From Saprospiraceae bacterium (GTDB taxonomy: Bacteria > Bacteroidota > Bacteroidia > Chitinophagales > Saprospiraceae): a stretch of 64,000 bases of DNA. The DNA lies in assembly GCA_027488935.1 (NCBI GenBank), contig JAIYAP010000059.1:62001-126000 (forward strand). Reading direction: 5' to 3'. Both the position numbers and the translations under genes were made by a program. Of this stretch, positions 1 through 8,797 are shown piece by piece (within the stretch, counting starts at the first letter, position 1; every line of letters begins with the position of its first letter). The notes below the pieces were generated by a model. It did not search any database. It was given only the letters and a program-made list of their open reading frames with translations, and was not told where the DNA came from.

Positions 1-627
1 CAATGCGTTATCAGTAAACGCTACAATATCCACGTCTATATCCGGGTGGTTGCTCAGGTATCCTGCCAAGTTCGAAAGCAGGCTTTTCCCATTGGTATTT
101 ACATTGATCCCCGCAAGGTCGAACAGGTATTTGTCATTGAAATTGACCACCACGGTTTCGCCTTCAATTGCAATGGCCACGCCTTCCGATTTTTCAAATA
201 CTTTCGTGAGGTTGTTTTTTAAATTATCCAGTTGCAGTTTGCGTTCTGTTTGGGCGCTGCGTACTTTTTGAACAATTGCGATGCGGTTGTCCAATTGCGC
301 TTTGGTGGCAGCCAATTCTTTTTCGAGGGCAATTTTTTCCGAAATAAGTTTACTGGAAGATTCGCCCATTTGCTGCGTTCGGGAACTGAGTTCGGTGCGC
401 AAATCGGCCAGCATCGTTTCCTGATTACCAATAGTTCGGTTGAGGGCGCCCACCATATCGGTCAATTTGGCGGTCTCTGCCTTTCGGTCTTGCAATTCCT
501 TTACAAAAACACTTTCGCGTGCTTCTCCCAGTTCGCGGGTGCGTACTTCTGCTTTGTAGATTTTGGGTTTTACACAAGCACTCATTCCAGCAATCATTAA
601 AATCAACAGCAACAATCCTTTTCTCAT
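1..627 (-). CDS. OmpA/MotB-like C-terminal domain lipoprotein with coiled-coil N-terminus (3' part beyond window edge)
   Basis: My reverse-complement translation from the ATG at 627 reads MRKGLLLLILMIAGMSACVKPKIYKAEVRTRELGEARESVF...VAIEGETVVVNFNDKYLFDLAGINVNTNGKSLLSNLAGYLSNHPDIDVDIVAFTDNAL: lipobox-like SAC, coiled coil, start of an OmpA_C fold. It is open to the window edge and missing from the supplied ORF track. Confidence 0.8.
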   Translation of the reverse strand, partial: MRKGLLLLILMIAGMSACVKPKIYKAEVRTRELGEARESVFVKELQDRKAETAKLTDMVGALNRTIGNQETMLADLRTELSSRTQQMGESSSKLISEKIALEKELAATKAQLDNRIAIVQKVRSAQTERKLQLDNLKNNLTKVFEKSEGVAIAIEGETVVVNFNDKYLFDLAGINVNTNGKSLLSNLAGYLSNHPDIDVDIVAFTDNAL

Positions 628-661
628 ACGTAGTTGTTGTGGTAGTATTTGTTTGGGTCTT

Positions 662-985
662 TTATTCGCGTTTGGGCTGAACCTGCACCAATAATTGTAC
701 CTGTTTTACCAGTGGGTAATCGTTGGCATCTGTATTTTTAAAAATAACGTCGATTGTTTTGGACTGATTGCCCGAATGGCCGGCCGTATTAAAAATTAGG
801 TTGATGCGGCCGAGCGCTTTGGCAGGAATGGGCCCTTCTGTCCAATCCATATAAATACATTCGCAAGCGCTAACAATTTCGATTTCGAGTGGGTCTTTCC
901 CGGTATTTTCAAAGATAAATTCGGTTCCTATTTTTTCCCCTTCCTGCACGGTCCCGAAAACAATGGTGTCTTGCTTAAAACGCAA
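662..985 (-). CDS. DUF1573 domain segment; no convincing independent start (possibly the C-terminal part of the upstream porE-like gene via -1 frameshift)
   Basis: LRFKQDTIVFGTVQEGEKIGTEFIFENTGKDPLEI matches the DUF1573 core. The ORF-track start is TTG. The frame stays open upstream into the end of the 719-aa ORF with no ATG/GTG. Confidence 0.65.
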   Translation of the reverse strand: MRFKQDTIVFGTVQEGEKIGTEFIFENTGKDPLEIEIVSACECIYMDWTEGPIPAKALGRINLIFNTAGHSGNQSKTIDVIFKNTDANDYPLVKQVQLLVQVQPKRE

Positions 986-1041
986 AACGGCATCGACCGG
1001 ATTATTCCAGTCGATGCCGGGCGCGATCGTATCGGCCTCAA

Positions 1042-3132
1042 TTAGTTTTGATAAAAAAAAACTGGGCGTACAGATTGTTTGCCGCCTGGTTTTTGTCCTT
1101 TTGGTTTTTCGTTGGTCTCTGGCACTATTGTTTCTTCAATTTCGATGCTGGTAGGACCGGCGAGGATTTTGAATTCGGTACGGCGGTTGTAGCGGTGTTC
1201 ATCATCGGTACATTCGATGCCGTCTGTGCAACGATTGAGGATGAATTGTTCGCCATATCCAACCGGGGTGATCCGATCATCGGCAATGCCTTTGGCCACC
1301 ATCCAGCGTTTGGCGCTATCGGCACGGCGTTGGGAAAGTTTTTGGTTGTAATCCACTTTACCTTGCGCATCCGTATGCGAAGACAACTCGATTTTCATAT
1401 CCGGGTATTTATTCATCAAATCAACCAGGAATTGGAGGTCTTTTTCGGAATCCACCAAGATTTTATCGTCGTTAAAGTCGTAATAGATGTTGTTCAAGCG
1501 GATTGGCTCGTTGCGTTTTACGATCACAGGCTCCTTTTTCTTCAAACGCAGGGTGAGTTTTTTGTCGATCACAATCGATTTTTTCACACCAACCGTATTT
1601 AACTTGATGGTATCGGACTGGTATCCTTCGCGGGTAGCGATCAGGACGTAAGAGCGTTCGGGTTGTAATGCGAAACTAAAGTCATTGCCTCCGGCGTTGT
1701 TCTTTTCGTCTACTTTTGCCGGATTTTTCTCCGTTACATCCACAATTTGCAAAGTACAATTCGGCAGTGGCTGGTTTTCCTTTTCCTTTTGGCGTTTCAG
1801 GCGGAAGGTGTTGGCCACCAGTTGCACCTTGATACGTTCCATTTCCCAGTTGTAAATGTCGTCGCAGCAGGTTTTGCTTTTCAGGTTGTTTGGTCCAGGT
1901 CGGTTGCTGACCAAAAATCCAGAGTATCCATCCACAGATTGGGAGTAATATTGATCATCGACACTGGAGTTGACGCCCAGCGGCAATGGTTTTGGAGCGC
2001 TCCAGACCGAGCCATTCCATTGACTTTCAAACACATCTAAACCACCCAGGCTTGGGCGGCCGTTGCTGCTAAAGTACAATTTGCCATCGCGGTAAAATGG
2101 GCTTACTTCGTCGCCGGGCGTGTTGATCACCGTGCCCAAGTTAACAGGCAGGCTGTACACGCCGTCGCTTTTGCGGGTTGCGTAATAGATATCATCGCCA
2201 CCTTGTCCGCCGGGCATATTGGCCACAAAAAACAACACTTTTTCGCCAAACAGTTCGCCTTCATTGGGGTGTTTGGCGATATATTCGCCATTTACGCCAA
2301 CCACTTCATTAGCGGCACCCCAACCATCGTTGGTTTTTGGGGAAAAATAAATTTTGCTGCTCGACATCCCGTTAAATTCGGTTTCCACCCGGGTGAAAAA
2401 CATGGTATTGCCATCATTACTGATGCTTACGTTGCCTTGGTGCCAGCCTTCGCGGTTGATTTGTGTACCCAAAGCGGTTGGGTCGCCAAAAGCATCGGTT
2501 TCTTTTTTGGCAGTATAAATTTTGGCAAACCAGTCACCTTCTTTGCCATCCAGGGTAACGATTTCCTTCGATTTGAGCGAAACGAAGTACAATTCCCCGT
2601 TGAACATAAATGGGGCGGCCTCCGTTTGCGGGCTGTTGGCTTTTTTACCGATGTTGTTGACCAGCAGATTTTCAGGCTGTTTGGCTTTGCGGCCCAATTC
2701 GCAGCCAGCGATTTCCAATTTAGCCGATTTTTTCAAGTTTTCGTCGGCGCCTTCGGAGGTGTATTGATTGAACATGTCGATGGCTTCGGCGTATTTGCCA
2801 TTCATTTTCATGCTCAATGCCAGCCAGTATTTGAGTTCGGTGTACTCGGCTTTGCGGTCGCGCAGCACGATTTTGCTCAAGGCCTTTTCTGCTTTATCAT
2901 AATCGCGCAAATCGTAGTGCAATTTGGCGATTTTTACATTAATTGCTTTGTCTTTGGTCTCATCGTACACTTTTTGGTACAATTCGAGTGCCTGGTAAGG
3001 GTTGTTGTTGGCAACCGATTCTTCGGCGGCCTTTAAATTTGCTTCCGGTGTAGCCCGATTGATCGGTTGTGCGTACAACCCGATTGTCGTGAGCAAGGTA
3101 AAGGTTAAAAGCAGGAGCGTATATTTCATCAT
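1042..3132 (-). CDS. PorE-like T9SS-associated protein: TPR, PD40/WD40-like propeller, carboxypeptidase-regulatory-like domain, OmpA_C domain
   Basis: MMKYTLLLLTFTLLTTIGLYAQ signal peptide, TPR-like AEESVANNNPYQALELYQKVYDET, PD40-like repeats, OmpA_C motif LSSHTDAQGKVDYNQKLSQRRADSAKRW. It lies directly downstream of a PorP/SprF gene. Start trimmed from 3201. Confidence 0.85.
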   Translation of the reverse strand: MMKYTLLLLTFTLLTTIGLYAQPINRATPEANLKAAEESVANNNPYQALELYQKVYDETKDKAINVKIAKLHYDLRDYDKAEKALSKIVLRDRKAEYTELKYWLALSMKMNGKYAEAIDMFNQYTSEGADENLKKSAKLEIAGCELGRKAKQPENLLVNNIGKKANSPQTEAAPFMFNGELYFVSLKSKEIVTLDGKEGDWFAKIYTAKKETDAFGDPTALGTQINREGWHQGNVSISNDGNTMFFTRVETEFNGMSSSKIYFSPKTNDGWGAANEVVGVNGEYIAKHPNEGELFGEKVLFFVANMPGGQGGDDIYYATRKSDGVYSLPVNLGTVINTPGDEVSPFYRDGKLYFSSNGRPSLGGLDVFESQWNGSVWSAPKPLPLGVNSSVDDQYYSQSVDGYSGFLVSNRPGPNNLKSKTCCDDIYNWEMERIKVQLVANTFRLKRQKEKENQPLPNCTLQIVDVTEKNPAKVDEKNNAGGNDFSFALQPERSYVLIATREGYQSDTIKLNTVGVKKSIVIDKKLTLRLKKKEPVIVKRNEPIRLNNIYYDFNDDKILVDSEKDLQFLVDLMNKYPDMKIELSSHTDAQGKVDYNQKLSQRRADSAKRWMVAKGIADDRITPVGYGEQFILNRCTDGIECTDDEHRYNRRTEFKILAGPTSIEIEETIVPETNEKPKGQKPGGKQSVRPVFFYQN

Positions 3133-3185
3133 ATTGTAATTAGGCATGGGAATGTCCTTGCGGAATGCAACGAATTGGGTAAAAA

Positions 3186-4250
3186 TTAGAAACGTGGGCA
3201 AAGGATTTTGGGTTTTGGATCGGCCTTTTTGTACTTTTTGATGATGTAATTGGCCGCAATTTCGAAACCACCTCGATAATTGGTTTGGTTGGACAGTTGA
3301 CTCACATTGATATCATAGGCAAAGCCCACTTGCAAATCCTTTTTTTGATAACCCAACAGTATTTGCGCGGCATCTCCCAGGCGATAGCCCAGACCGAATT
3401 TGAGCGTTATGTCTTTTTCCTGGTTAAAAAGGTAGCCAAACATGTTTTGAATGGCAATTTCATCCGCGCCAGCCATGGTTTGGAACAAGAAAGAAGGGCT
3501 GGTCGTTAGTTTGTCATTCAATTGAATGTTGAATGTACCACTAGTGACTGCCCGGCGAGCCAATTTTTCATCTCGAGGGTCGCTAGGCATAGTAGAAGAG
3601 GTAGTATCCGGCTTCACCAAGGTAAAACTCGGACGGCCAATATGGAACATAGAAAATCCAAGCACGAAGTTCATGCGTTTGTTCAAGCGTGCAGTAAGTG
3701 CAATGCCAGCATCATTGTCGGTATAATTGGTCGCGTCGGTAGCAAACGATTCCGCGCTGGCAGTGAAATCATAATCGCCATTTGCCTTAAAGCCGTCTTC
3801 CAGTCGTGCCCGATTGCCCGGGTCCAGTTTGCGCTGTTCGCCCCCAAAGTGGTAGCCAACAGAAAGGTATGTATTTCCTTTTTTATCCAGCGACAGGTGG
3901 TAAGCTGCGCCTAATTTCAGGCCATTGTGTGTCATACCGAGTGCACCTGCTTTATCGGTAAAAACCGACAAACCGATACCGACCCAGTCGCGCTTGCGAA
4001 AACCGCGGATAATCGGTGCGTCAACCCACACGGATGGAGTGCGGAATTGCTGTCCTGCGCCCAATACACTCGCCCATTGGCCTCTGAAAATACCGCCTAT
4101 TCGAACGGTGCCTTCAAATTTTCCAATTTGCGCCGGATTCAGGCTCATGGGCGCCATGTTGTATTGTGTGAAATGGATGTCTTGTGACCAAATAGAAGCG
4201 GTGGTCAGGAATAAGCAAGCAAAAAGGCTTAGTAGTTTTCTAGTGTGCAT
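3186..4250 (-). CDS. PorP/SprF family type IX secretion system membrane protein
   Basis: MHTRKLLSLFACLFLTTASIWSQDIHFTQYNMAPMSLNPAQIGKFEGTVRIGGIFRGQW: the QDxHFTQY...LNPAxxG motif is typical of PorP/SprF. Start trimmed to the signal-peptide Met. Confidence 0.93.
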   Translation of the reverse strand: MHTRKLLSLFACLFLTTASIWSQDIHFTQYNMAPMSLNPAQIGKFEGTVRIGGIFRGQWASVLGAGQQFRTPSVWVDAPIIRGFRKRDWVGIGLSVFTDKAGALGMTHNGLKLGAAYHLSLDKKGNTYLSVGYHFGGEQRKLDPGNRARLEDGFKANGDYDFTASAESFATDATNYTDNDAGIALTARLNKRMNFVLGFSMFHIGRPSFTLVKPDTTSSTMPSDPRDEKLARRAVTSGTFNIQLNDKLTTSPSFLFQTMAGADEIAIQNMFGYLFNQEKDITLKFGLGYRLGDAAQILLGYQKKDLQVGFAYDINVSQLSNQTNYRGGFEIAANYIIKKYKKADPKPKILCPRF

Positions 4251-4510
4251 ACCAGATTGTTTTGAGCGTAGTATTTCGTAAGCATTACAGCCGAAAATTA
4301 AGTAAAAATTCGGTTGCATCTCCAAATCGTCTGCCAGTAAATGTTAAACTGCCAAAAAAATGATCCGCAGAGGCAAACATCGCTCAATTCTGACGAAATG
4401 AGAAACATTATCTGCGTTTCGGAAAAAATTATCATTTGTGTCACTTTTTTGAGAGACGGTTATCTTCAAAAAAGGGTTGCATGTATTTATTGGTTATTCC
4501 TTTCACCGTG

Positions 4511-5500
4511 TTATGTCAACGCCAAAGTAATATACCGGGCAATCGCATTCAAATCCTGGTTGTTCATGCATTTAAAATGCCCTTTTGGACAAACGGCATA
4601 CCCGATTTTCGAACACGGACGGCAAGATAAACCCTTTATTTCAAAATTTTCACATCTAGCCAATCCTTTTGGATCATAAGGATACATTCCGAACCGCGGG
4701 GTTGTATTGCCCCATACTGCTGCGATTTTTTTGTGTTTTGCCGCTGCAATGTGCATCAGTCCGGTATCATGGGTGAGTACAACGCCTGCTTGTTCCACTA
4801 CTGATGCCGATTGATGCAAACTTAGGGTGCCACACAAATTCCAAATATGGGGTCCTATCTGTGCGAGTTGTTCCCCGAGTGCAGCTTCTGCTTTTCCACC
4901 CAACAAAACCACCGAACAGGGCAGTAAACGACACAACTGCTCCATACTTTCGGGCGGCAACCGCTTCGTTGCATGGGTTGCGCCCAGCACAAAAGCGACA
5001 AAAGGCAACTTCAGTCCTTGCTCTTGTAAATCCTGGAGATCCACCACTTGATCCGTTGGAATAAAATAATCCAGTCCTGCTCCATCCGACTGAACCCCCA
5101 AATGCCGAACCGTACGCAAATATCGGTCCACAATATGTTCTTGCGGCATCCAATCTATGCCCGTATTTACCATCATCCATTTTTCGAGGTTTTTTTTCGG
5201 AAAAGCGCGGCTAGGACGGCCAAGCGCCAGTTTGAGCCGAGCGCTGCGCAGGTTGTGGTGCAGGTCGATCACCCAGTCATACTGTTCTGCTTTTAATTCT
5301 GGCAAAACCTCGTCTATTTCTTTGTCGAAGTGGTACACCTTATCGAGGTACGGATTGGGTGTCAGGATGCCTTTGAACGCCGTTTTGGTTAAAAAATGCA
5401 ATTCCGCACCCAACTGCAGTTTGAGGCAGCGAATGACCGGCGTGGTGAGTACGATGTCGCCGATGGCACTGAAGCGGAGGAGGAGGATTTTAGTGATGAG
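4511..5500 (-). CDS. Glycosyltransferase family 9 (heptosyltransferase-like); start codon uncertain
   Basis: The 300-aa ORF plus my upstream extension ITKILLLRFSAIGDIVLTTPVIRCLKLQLGAELHFL gives the classic GT9 N-terminus. HDTGLMHIAAA is the GT9 C-terminal motif. There is no ATG/GTG/TTG upstream of RFSAIGD before the in-frame stop. Confidence 0.85.
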   Translation of the reverse strand, partial: LITKILLLRFSAIGDIVLTTPVIRCLKLQLGAELHFLTKTAFKGILTPNPYLDKVYHFDKEIDEVLPELKAEQYDWVIDLHHNLRSARLKLALGRPSRAFPKKNLEKWMMVNTGIDWMPQEHIVDRYLRTVRHLGVQSDGAGLDYFIPTDQVVDLQDLQEQGLKLPFVAFVLGATHATKRLPPESMEQLCRLLPCSVVLLGGKAEAALGEQLAQIGPHIWNLCGTLSLHQSASVVEQAGVVLTHDTGLMHIAAAKHKKIAAVWGNTTPRFGMYPYDPKGLARCENFEIKGLSCRPCSKIGYAVCPKGHFKCMNNQDLNAIARYITLALT

Positions 5501-5578
5501 TGAGGAGTGAGGAGTGATGAGTGAGGAGTGAGGAGTGAGGAGTAATGAGTGAGGAGTGAGGAGTTGACAGTGGATAGT
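5495..5578. repeat. Heptamer tandem array (GAGGAGT/GATGAGT family, ~10-12 units)
   Basis: Direct reading: gatgagt gaggagt gaggagt gatgagt gaggagt gaggagt gaggagt aatgagt gaggagt gaggagt tgacagt ggatagt. Confidence 0.95.
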
Positions 5579-5606
5579 TGAAAATTTTCGTGATCAAAAT
5601 GACACT

Positions 5607-5680
5607 AGCGGGGTCGCATCTTTGTTGCAAAATGCTGACCAACGACCCATTACGACTCCAGCGGGGTCACATCTTTGTTG
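5607..5680. repeat. Short direct repeat AGCGGGGTCRCATCTTTGTTG (5607-5627 and 5660-5680), 20/21 identical
   Basis: Read directly. The second copy covers the C-terminal codons of the K+ channel ORF (NKDVTPLES). Confidence 0.9.
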
Positions 5681-6762
5681 ATTTTTTGTTTAAAATCGGT
5701 CATTTGTTCCTGGCTGCCCAACACGACAATATGCAGGCCGGGACGCAGCAGGAGGCTGGGCAGGGGGTTCAATTCGTATTCGCCATTGGGTTGTCGCACG
5801 CCGATGAGGGAGATGCGGGCATTTTGGAGCAGGCCACTCTCCTGGATGGTTTTATTGCGGTATTGGATGGCGAGATTTTCTACAGGGATTTCTTCAAACA
5901 CCGCATTATCGGTTCCGATGTTGGACAACAAGTCAAAAAAGGCGACCACGTCGGGTTTTTCGATCAGGGTTGCCATATAGTAGCCGCCGATGCGTTCGGG
6001 GACCACGGTATAATTGGCGCCAGCGCGACGAAGTTTGGTTTCATCGGCAGCAGAGTTTGCGCGGCTGATGATGCGCAGGGAAGGGTTTACTTGTCGGGCC
6101 GACAAGGTTATAAAGAGGTTGTCGGTATCACTGGGGAGGGTAATCACCAGCGCATTAGCCTGTTGAATGCGCGCTTCTTCCAGTACCATGTCCTCGGTTG
6201 CATCGCCTTCAATGAATAAATAATTGTATTTTTCTTTGAGTTGTTCGATGCGTTCGTGGTTGGTTTCGATCACGACAAAGGGTTTTCCTTGTTTCGACAA
6301 TTCATAGGTTACCTCCAGTGCGTGCCTGCCGAAGCCGCAAATAATAACATGATTTTTGAGTTGTTGAATACTGCGGTGCATGCGATAATCTTTCAAAAGT
6401 TTGGTAAAGCCGCCTTCGGAAAAAATGCCCGTGATGGTAGAAACAGAATAACCCAACAAACCGAGGTTAAACAGGATTAAAATTGCGGTAAACACCCTGC
6501 CTCCTTGGTCCAAGGGATGGATTTCGCCAAATCCAACCGTAGATAAGGTAATGACCGACATGTAAAATGCATCGAACCACGGAAAATGTTCCAACAACCG
6601 AAAACCCAGCATGCCCACTAAAAGCGACAGGAAAATCAAGACTGTAGCCCAACGCAAACGCAAGATCACTTTAACGATTGCTTTGTGTCGACTGGAAATG
6701 ACTGCTCCTTTTTTGGGCAATTTGATAAAAAGGAAAAAGAACAAAAACCAGTTGATCCGCAT
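5650..6762 (-). CDS. Potassium channel family protein with TrkA-N (RCK) and TrkA-C-like domains
   Basis: STVGFGE selectivity filter, HVIICGFGRHALEVTYEL Rossmann motif, EGDATEDMVLEEARI. Confidence 0.93.
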   Translation of the reverse strand: MRINWFLFFFLFIKLPKKGAVISSRHKAIVKVILRLRWATVLIFLSLLVGMLGFRLLEHFPWFDAFYMSVITLSTVGFGEIHPLDQGGRVFTAILILFNLGLLGYSVSTITGIFSEGGFTKLLKDYRMHRSIQQLKNHVIICGFGRHALEVTYELSKQGKPFVVIETNHERIEQLKEKYNYLFIEGDATEDMVLEEARIQQANALVITLPSDTDNLFITLSARQVNPSLRIISRANSAADETKLRRAGANYTVVPERIGGYYMATLIEKPDVVAFFDLLSNIGTDNAVFEEIPVENLAIQYRNKTIQESGLLQNARISLIGVRQPNGEYELNPLPSLLLRPGLHIVVLGSQEQMTDFKQKINKDVTPLES

Positions 6763-6765
6763 ACC

Positions 6766-8163
6766 TTATTTATTGCTGAGCACCAAATAGGCCCAAGGCT
6801 CCAAATTAAGGTTCATATCGCGGGTAACCTGCACCGTACTGGGATCGAACACATTAATATAGGCGCCCACCATATCATCACTTGGGCGCAGGGTTACATT
6901 TTTGTGTTCTTTACTTAGGTTCAAAATGACCACCACCCGTTCGCCGCCAGTTTCTCGGGTAAAGGCGTAAATTTGATCATCTGCATTGGTGGGAATCTTC
7001 ACCAATTTGCCGCCGTTGTTGCCGGTTTGCAGGGCTTTGTTATGGTGTTTTAAGGAACAAAGATTTTGGAAAAAGCGGGTTTTGCCATAATCTTTCCATC
7101 GAATCGGGTCTTTTTCAAAAAAAGCGAGCCGTTGATTCAGGCCGTCTTCCTGGCCATTATAGAGCATAGGTGTGCCTTGCCAGGTAAACATCAGCACATT
7201 AAATACATCGGCAGCGGGACCATACAAGTCTTGTTCGGTGCCCGACCAGGTGTTTTCATCGTGGTTTTGGGTAAAATACAGTTGGTAATATCCTTCCGGA
7301 TAATATTGGTTGAGGAAAGACAACAGGGTATCCAAGGACTGCGCATTTTGCTTACCGTTGGCAATATCGCGGGTGACATCCTTCCATTTCCATCCATAAT
7401 TTGCATTAAAACACGTATTGAAATGCCCTGGTTCGTCTTGCCATTCAGAAAGCATAAACATTGGTTTCACCGAATCGAGCGCTGGCCGCACTTCTGCCCA
7501 GAAATCATTGGGTACCAGGCCGGCCATATCAACCCTAAACCCATCGATATCGCAAGTTTTTATCCAATATTGCATGGCCGCAATCATGGCTTTGCGCAAT
7601 TCAGGCTGGTTGTAATCCAGGTCGGCAGTATCGTCCCAATCGGTCGGCTGGCCGTGTTCATTGAGTGCGGTGGTAAATGCGCCATTAATTTTGGTATAAT
7701 ATTCCGGGTGTTCCTGCATCCACACGGCATCCCAGGCGGTATGGTTGGGTACCCAGTCCATGATCACCCGAATACCTAGTTGATGTGCATCTGAAATCAA
7801 GGCTTGCAAATCTGCTAAATTGCCATAATCTGAGTTAATTGCGTAATAATCCTGCACCGAATACGGGCTGCCGAGTCCGCCTTTTCGGCGCAATTTGCCG
7901 ATTGGGTGGATGGGCATAAGCCAAAGCACATCCACGCCCAGTTCGTGCAGGCGTGGAAGGGCGTTACGCACCCCTGCGAAGTTGCCTTCTGGCGAAAACT
8001 GGCGCACATTGCACTCGTATAAAACAGCATTTTTGGCCCATTCGGGTTGGGACAGGCGACCGGCACTTGCATGGTTTTGCACAGCGGAAGGATTAGAGGG
8101 CGATTGGCAGCTGACTGCGCAAAAGAGCAGTGCTACCAGGGGAAAAAAGAAAGGATAGTGCAT
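6766..8163 (-). CDS. Alpha-amylase family (GH13) lipoprotein
   Basis: GVDVLWLMPIHPIGK, RVIMDWVPNHTAWD, DIDGFRVDMAGLVP, FTQNHDENTWSGTE: conserved GH13 regions. N-terminal lipobox FCAVSCQS. Confidence 0.93.
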   Translation of the reverse strand: MHYPFFFPLVALLFCAVSCQSPSNPSAVQNHASAGRLSQPEWAKNAVLYECNVRQFSPEGNFAGVRNALPRLHELGVDVLWLMPIHPIGKLRRKGGLGSPYSVQDYYAINSDYGNLADLQALISDAHQLGIRVIMDWVPNHTAWDAVWMQEHPEYYTKINGAFTTALNEHGQPTDWDDTADLDYNQPELRKAMIAAMQYWIKTCDIDGFRVDMAGLVPNDFWAEVRPALDSVKPMFMLSEWQDEPGHFNTCFNANYGWKWKDVTRDIANGKQNAQSLDTLLSFLNQYYPEGYYQLYFTQNHDENTWSGTEQDLYGPAADVFNVLMFTWQGTPMLYNGQEDGLNQRLAFFEKDPIRWKDYGKTRFFQNLCSLKHHNKALQTGNNGGKLVKIPTNADDQIYAFTRETGGERVVVILNLSKEHKNVTLRPSDDMVGAYINVFDPSTVQVTRDMNLNLEPWAYLVLSNK

Positions 8164-8184
8164 AAACATGGTAGATAAAATGCT

Positions 8185-8787
8185 TTATTTCAACCAGGGT
8201 GGCGTGGGTTCGTTGTCCATACGCACCTGAATACCGGTAAAATTAAGTTCAGTATTGCCTTTCCAAACCATGCGAAAACCGCGTTCCTGGGTAGCCCAGG
8301 TATTGTTGAACCAAGGGTCGGTACAGGACAAATACGTTTCCTTTTTAATATCATCCCAGGCCCAATGTCCGTTGCCCACTTCTTTACCGTCTACATATAT
8401 TTTAAACGTTTGGTCTTCTGCAAAGCGCAGCCATTTACCAATAAAATATACATGGACGGTTGTATCAGAGGGTTGGTAGGCCATTTTGGGCGTCCACCAT
8501 CCGGTCGACATAAAAGCCCGGCGGCTGGTGGTGGGCTTTTTAACCGTATCCCAAGGCACGTCTACATGGCTCGGAACGGATTTAGACTGGTAGGTATAAG
8601 CCGAATTGGGGTTATCGCCTTTGATTACCTTGGATGCTTTCCAAGGCAGGCCACTTTGTTCTGCCACCGGAAGTTGCGCCGTTTCAGCTGCTGGTTCTGG
8701 TGTTTTTTGAATATTTTTACACGTAATATAGGCCATTAAAACAACTACGATGGCCAATAGAAGGTTCCATTTCATGGTTTTGCTCAT
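8185..8787 (-). CDS. Hypothetical secreted/membrane-anchored protein
   Basis: 200-aa ORF with N-terminal hydrophobic helix (WNLLLAIVVVLMAYITCK). No family recognised. Confidence 0.7.
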   Translation of the reverse strand: MSKTMKWNLLLAIVVVLMAYITCKNIQKTPEPAAETAQLPVAEQSGLPWKASKVIKGDNPNSAYTYQSKSVPSHVDVPWDTVKKPTTSRRAFMSTGWWTPKMAYQPSDTTVHVYFIGKWLRFAEDQTFKIYVDGKEVGNGHWAWDDIKKETYLSCTDPWFNNTWATQERGFRMVWKGNTELNFTGIQVRMDNEPTPPWLK

Positions 8788-8797
8788 TGTATTGGTA

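Noticed and set aside
2203-3036. 277-aa + strand ORF opposite the porE-like gene (and 1048..1602, 232..600)
   Set aside because: Antisense shadow ORFs over well-supported minus-strand coding sequence; Phe/Val/His-rich translations without any recognisable motif.
3133-3201. N-terminal extension of the 719-aa ORF (MPTFLIFTQFVAFRKDIPMPNYN)
   Set aside because: The signal peptide starts at MMKYTLLLL; the extension overlaps the PorP/SprF gene end.
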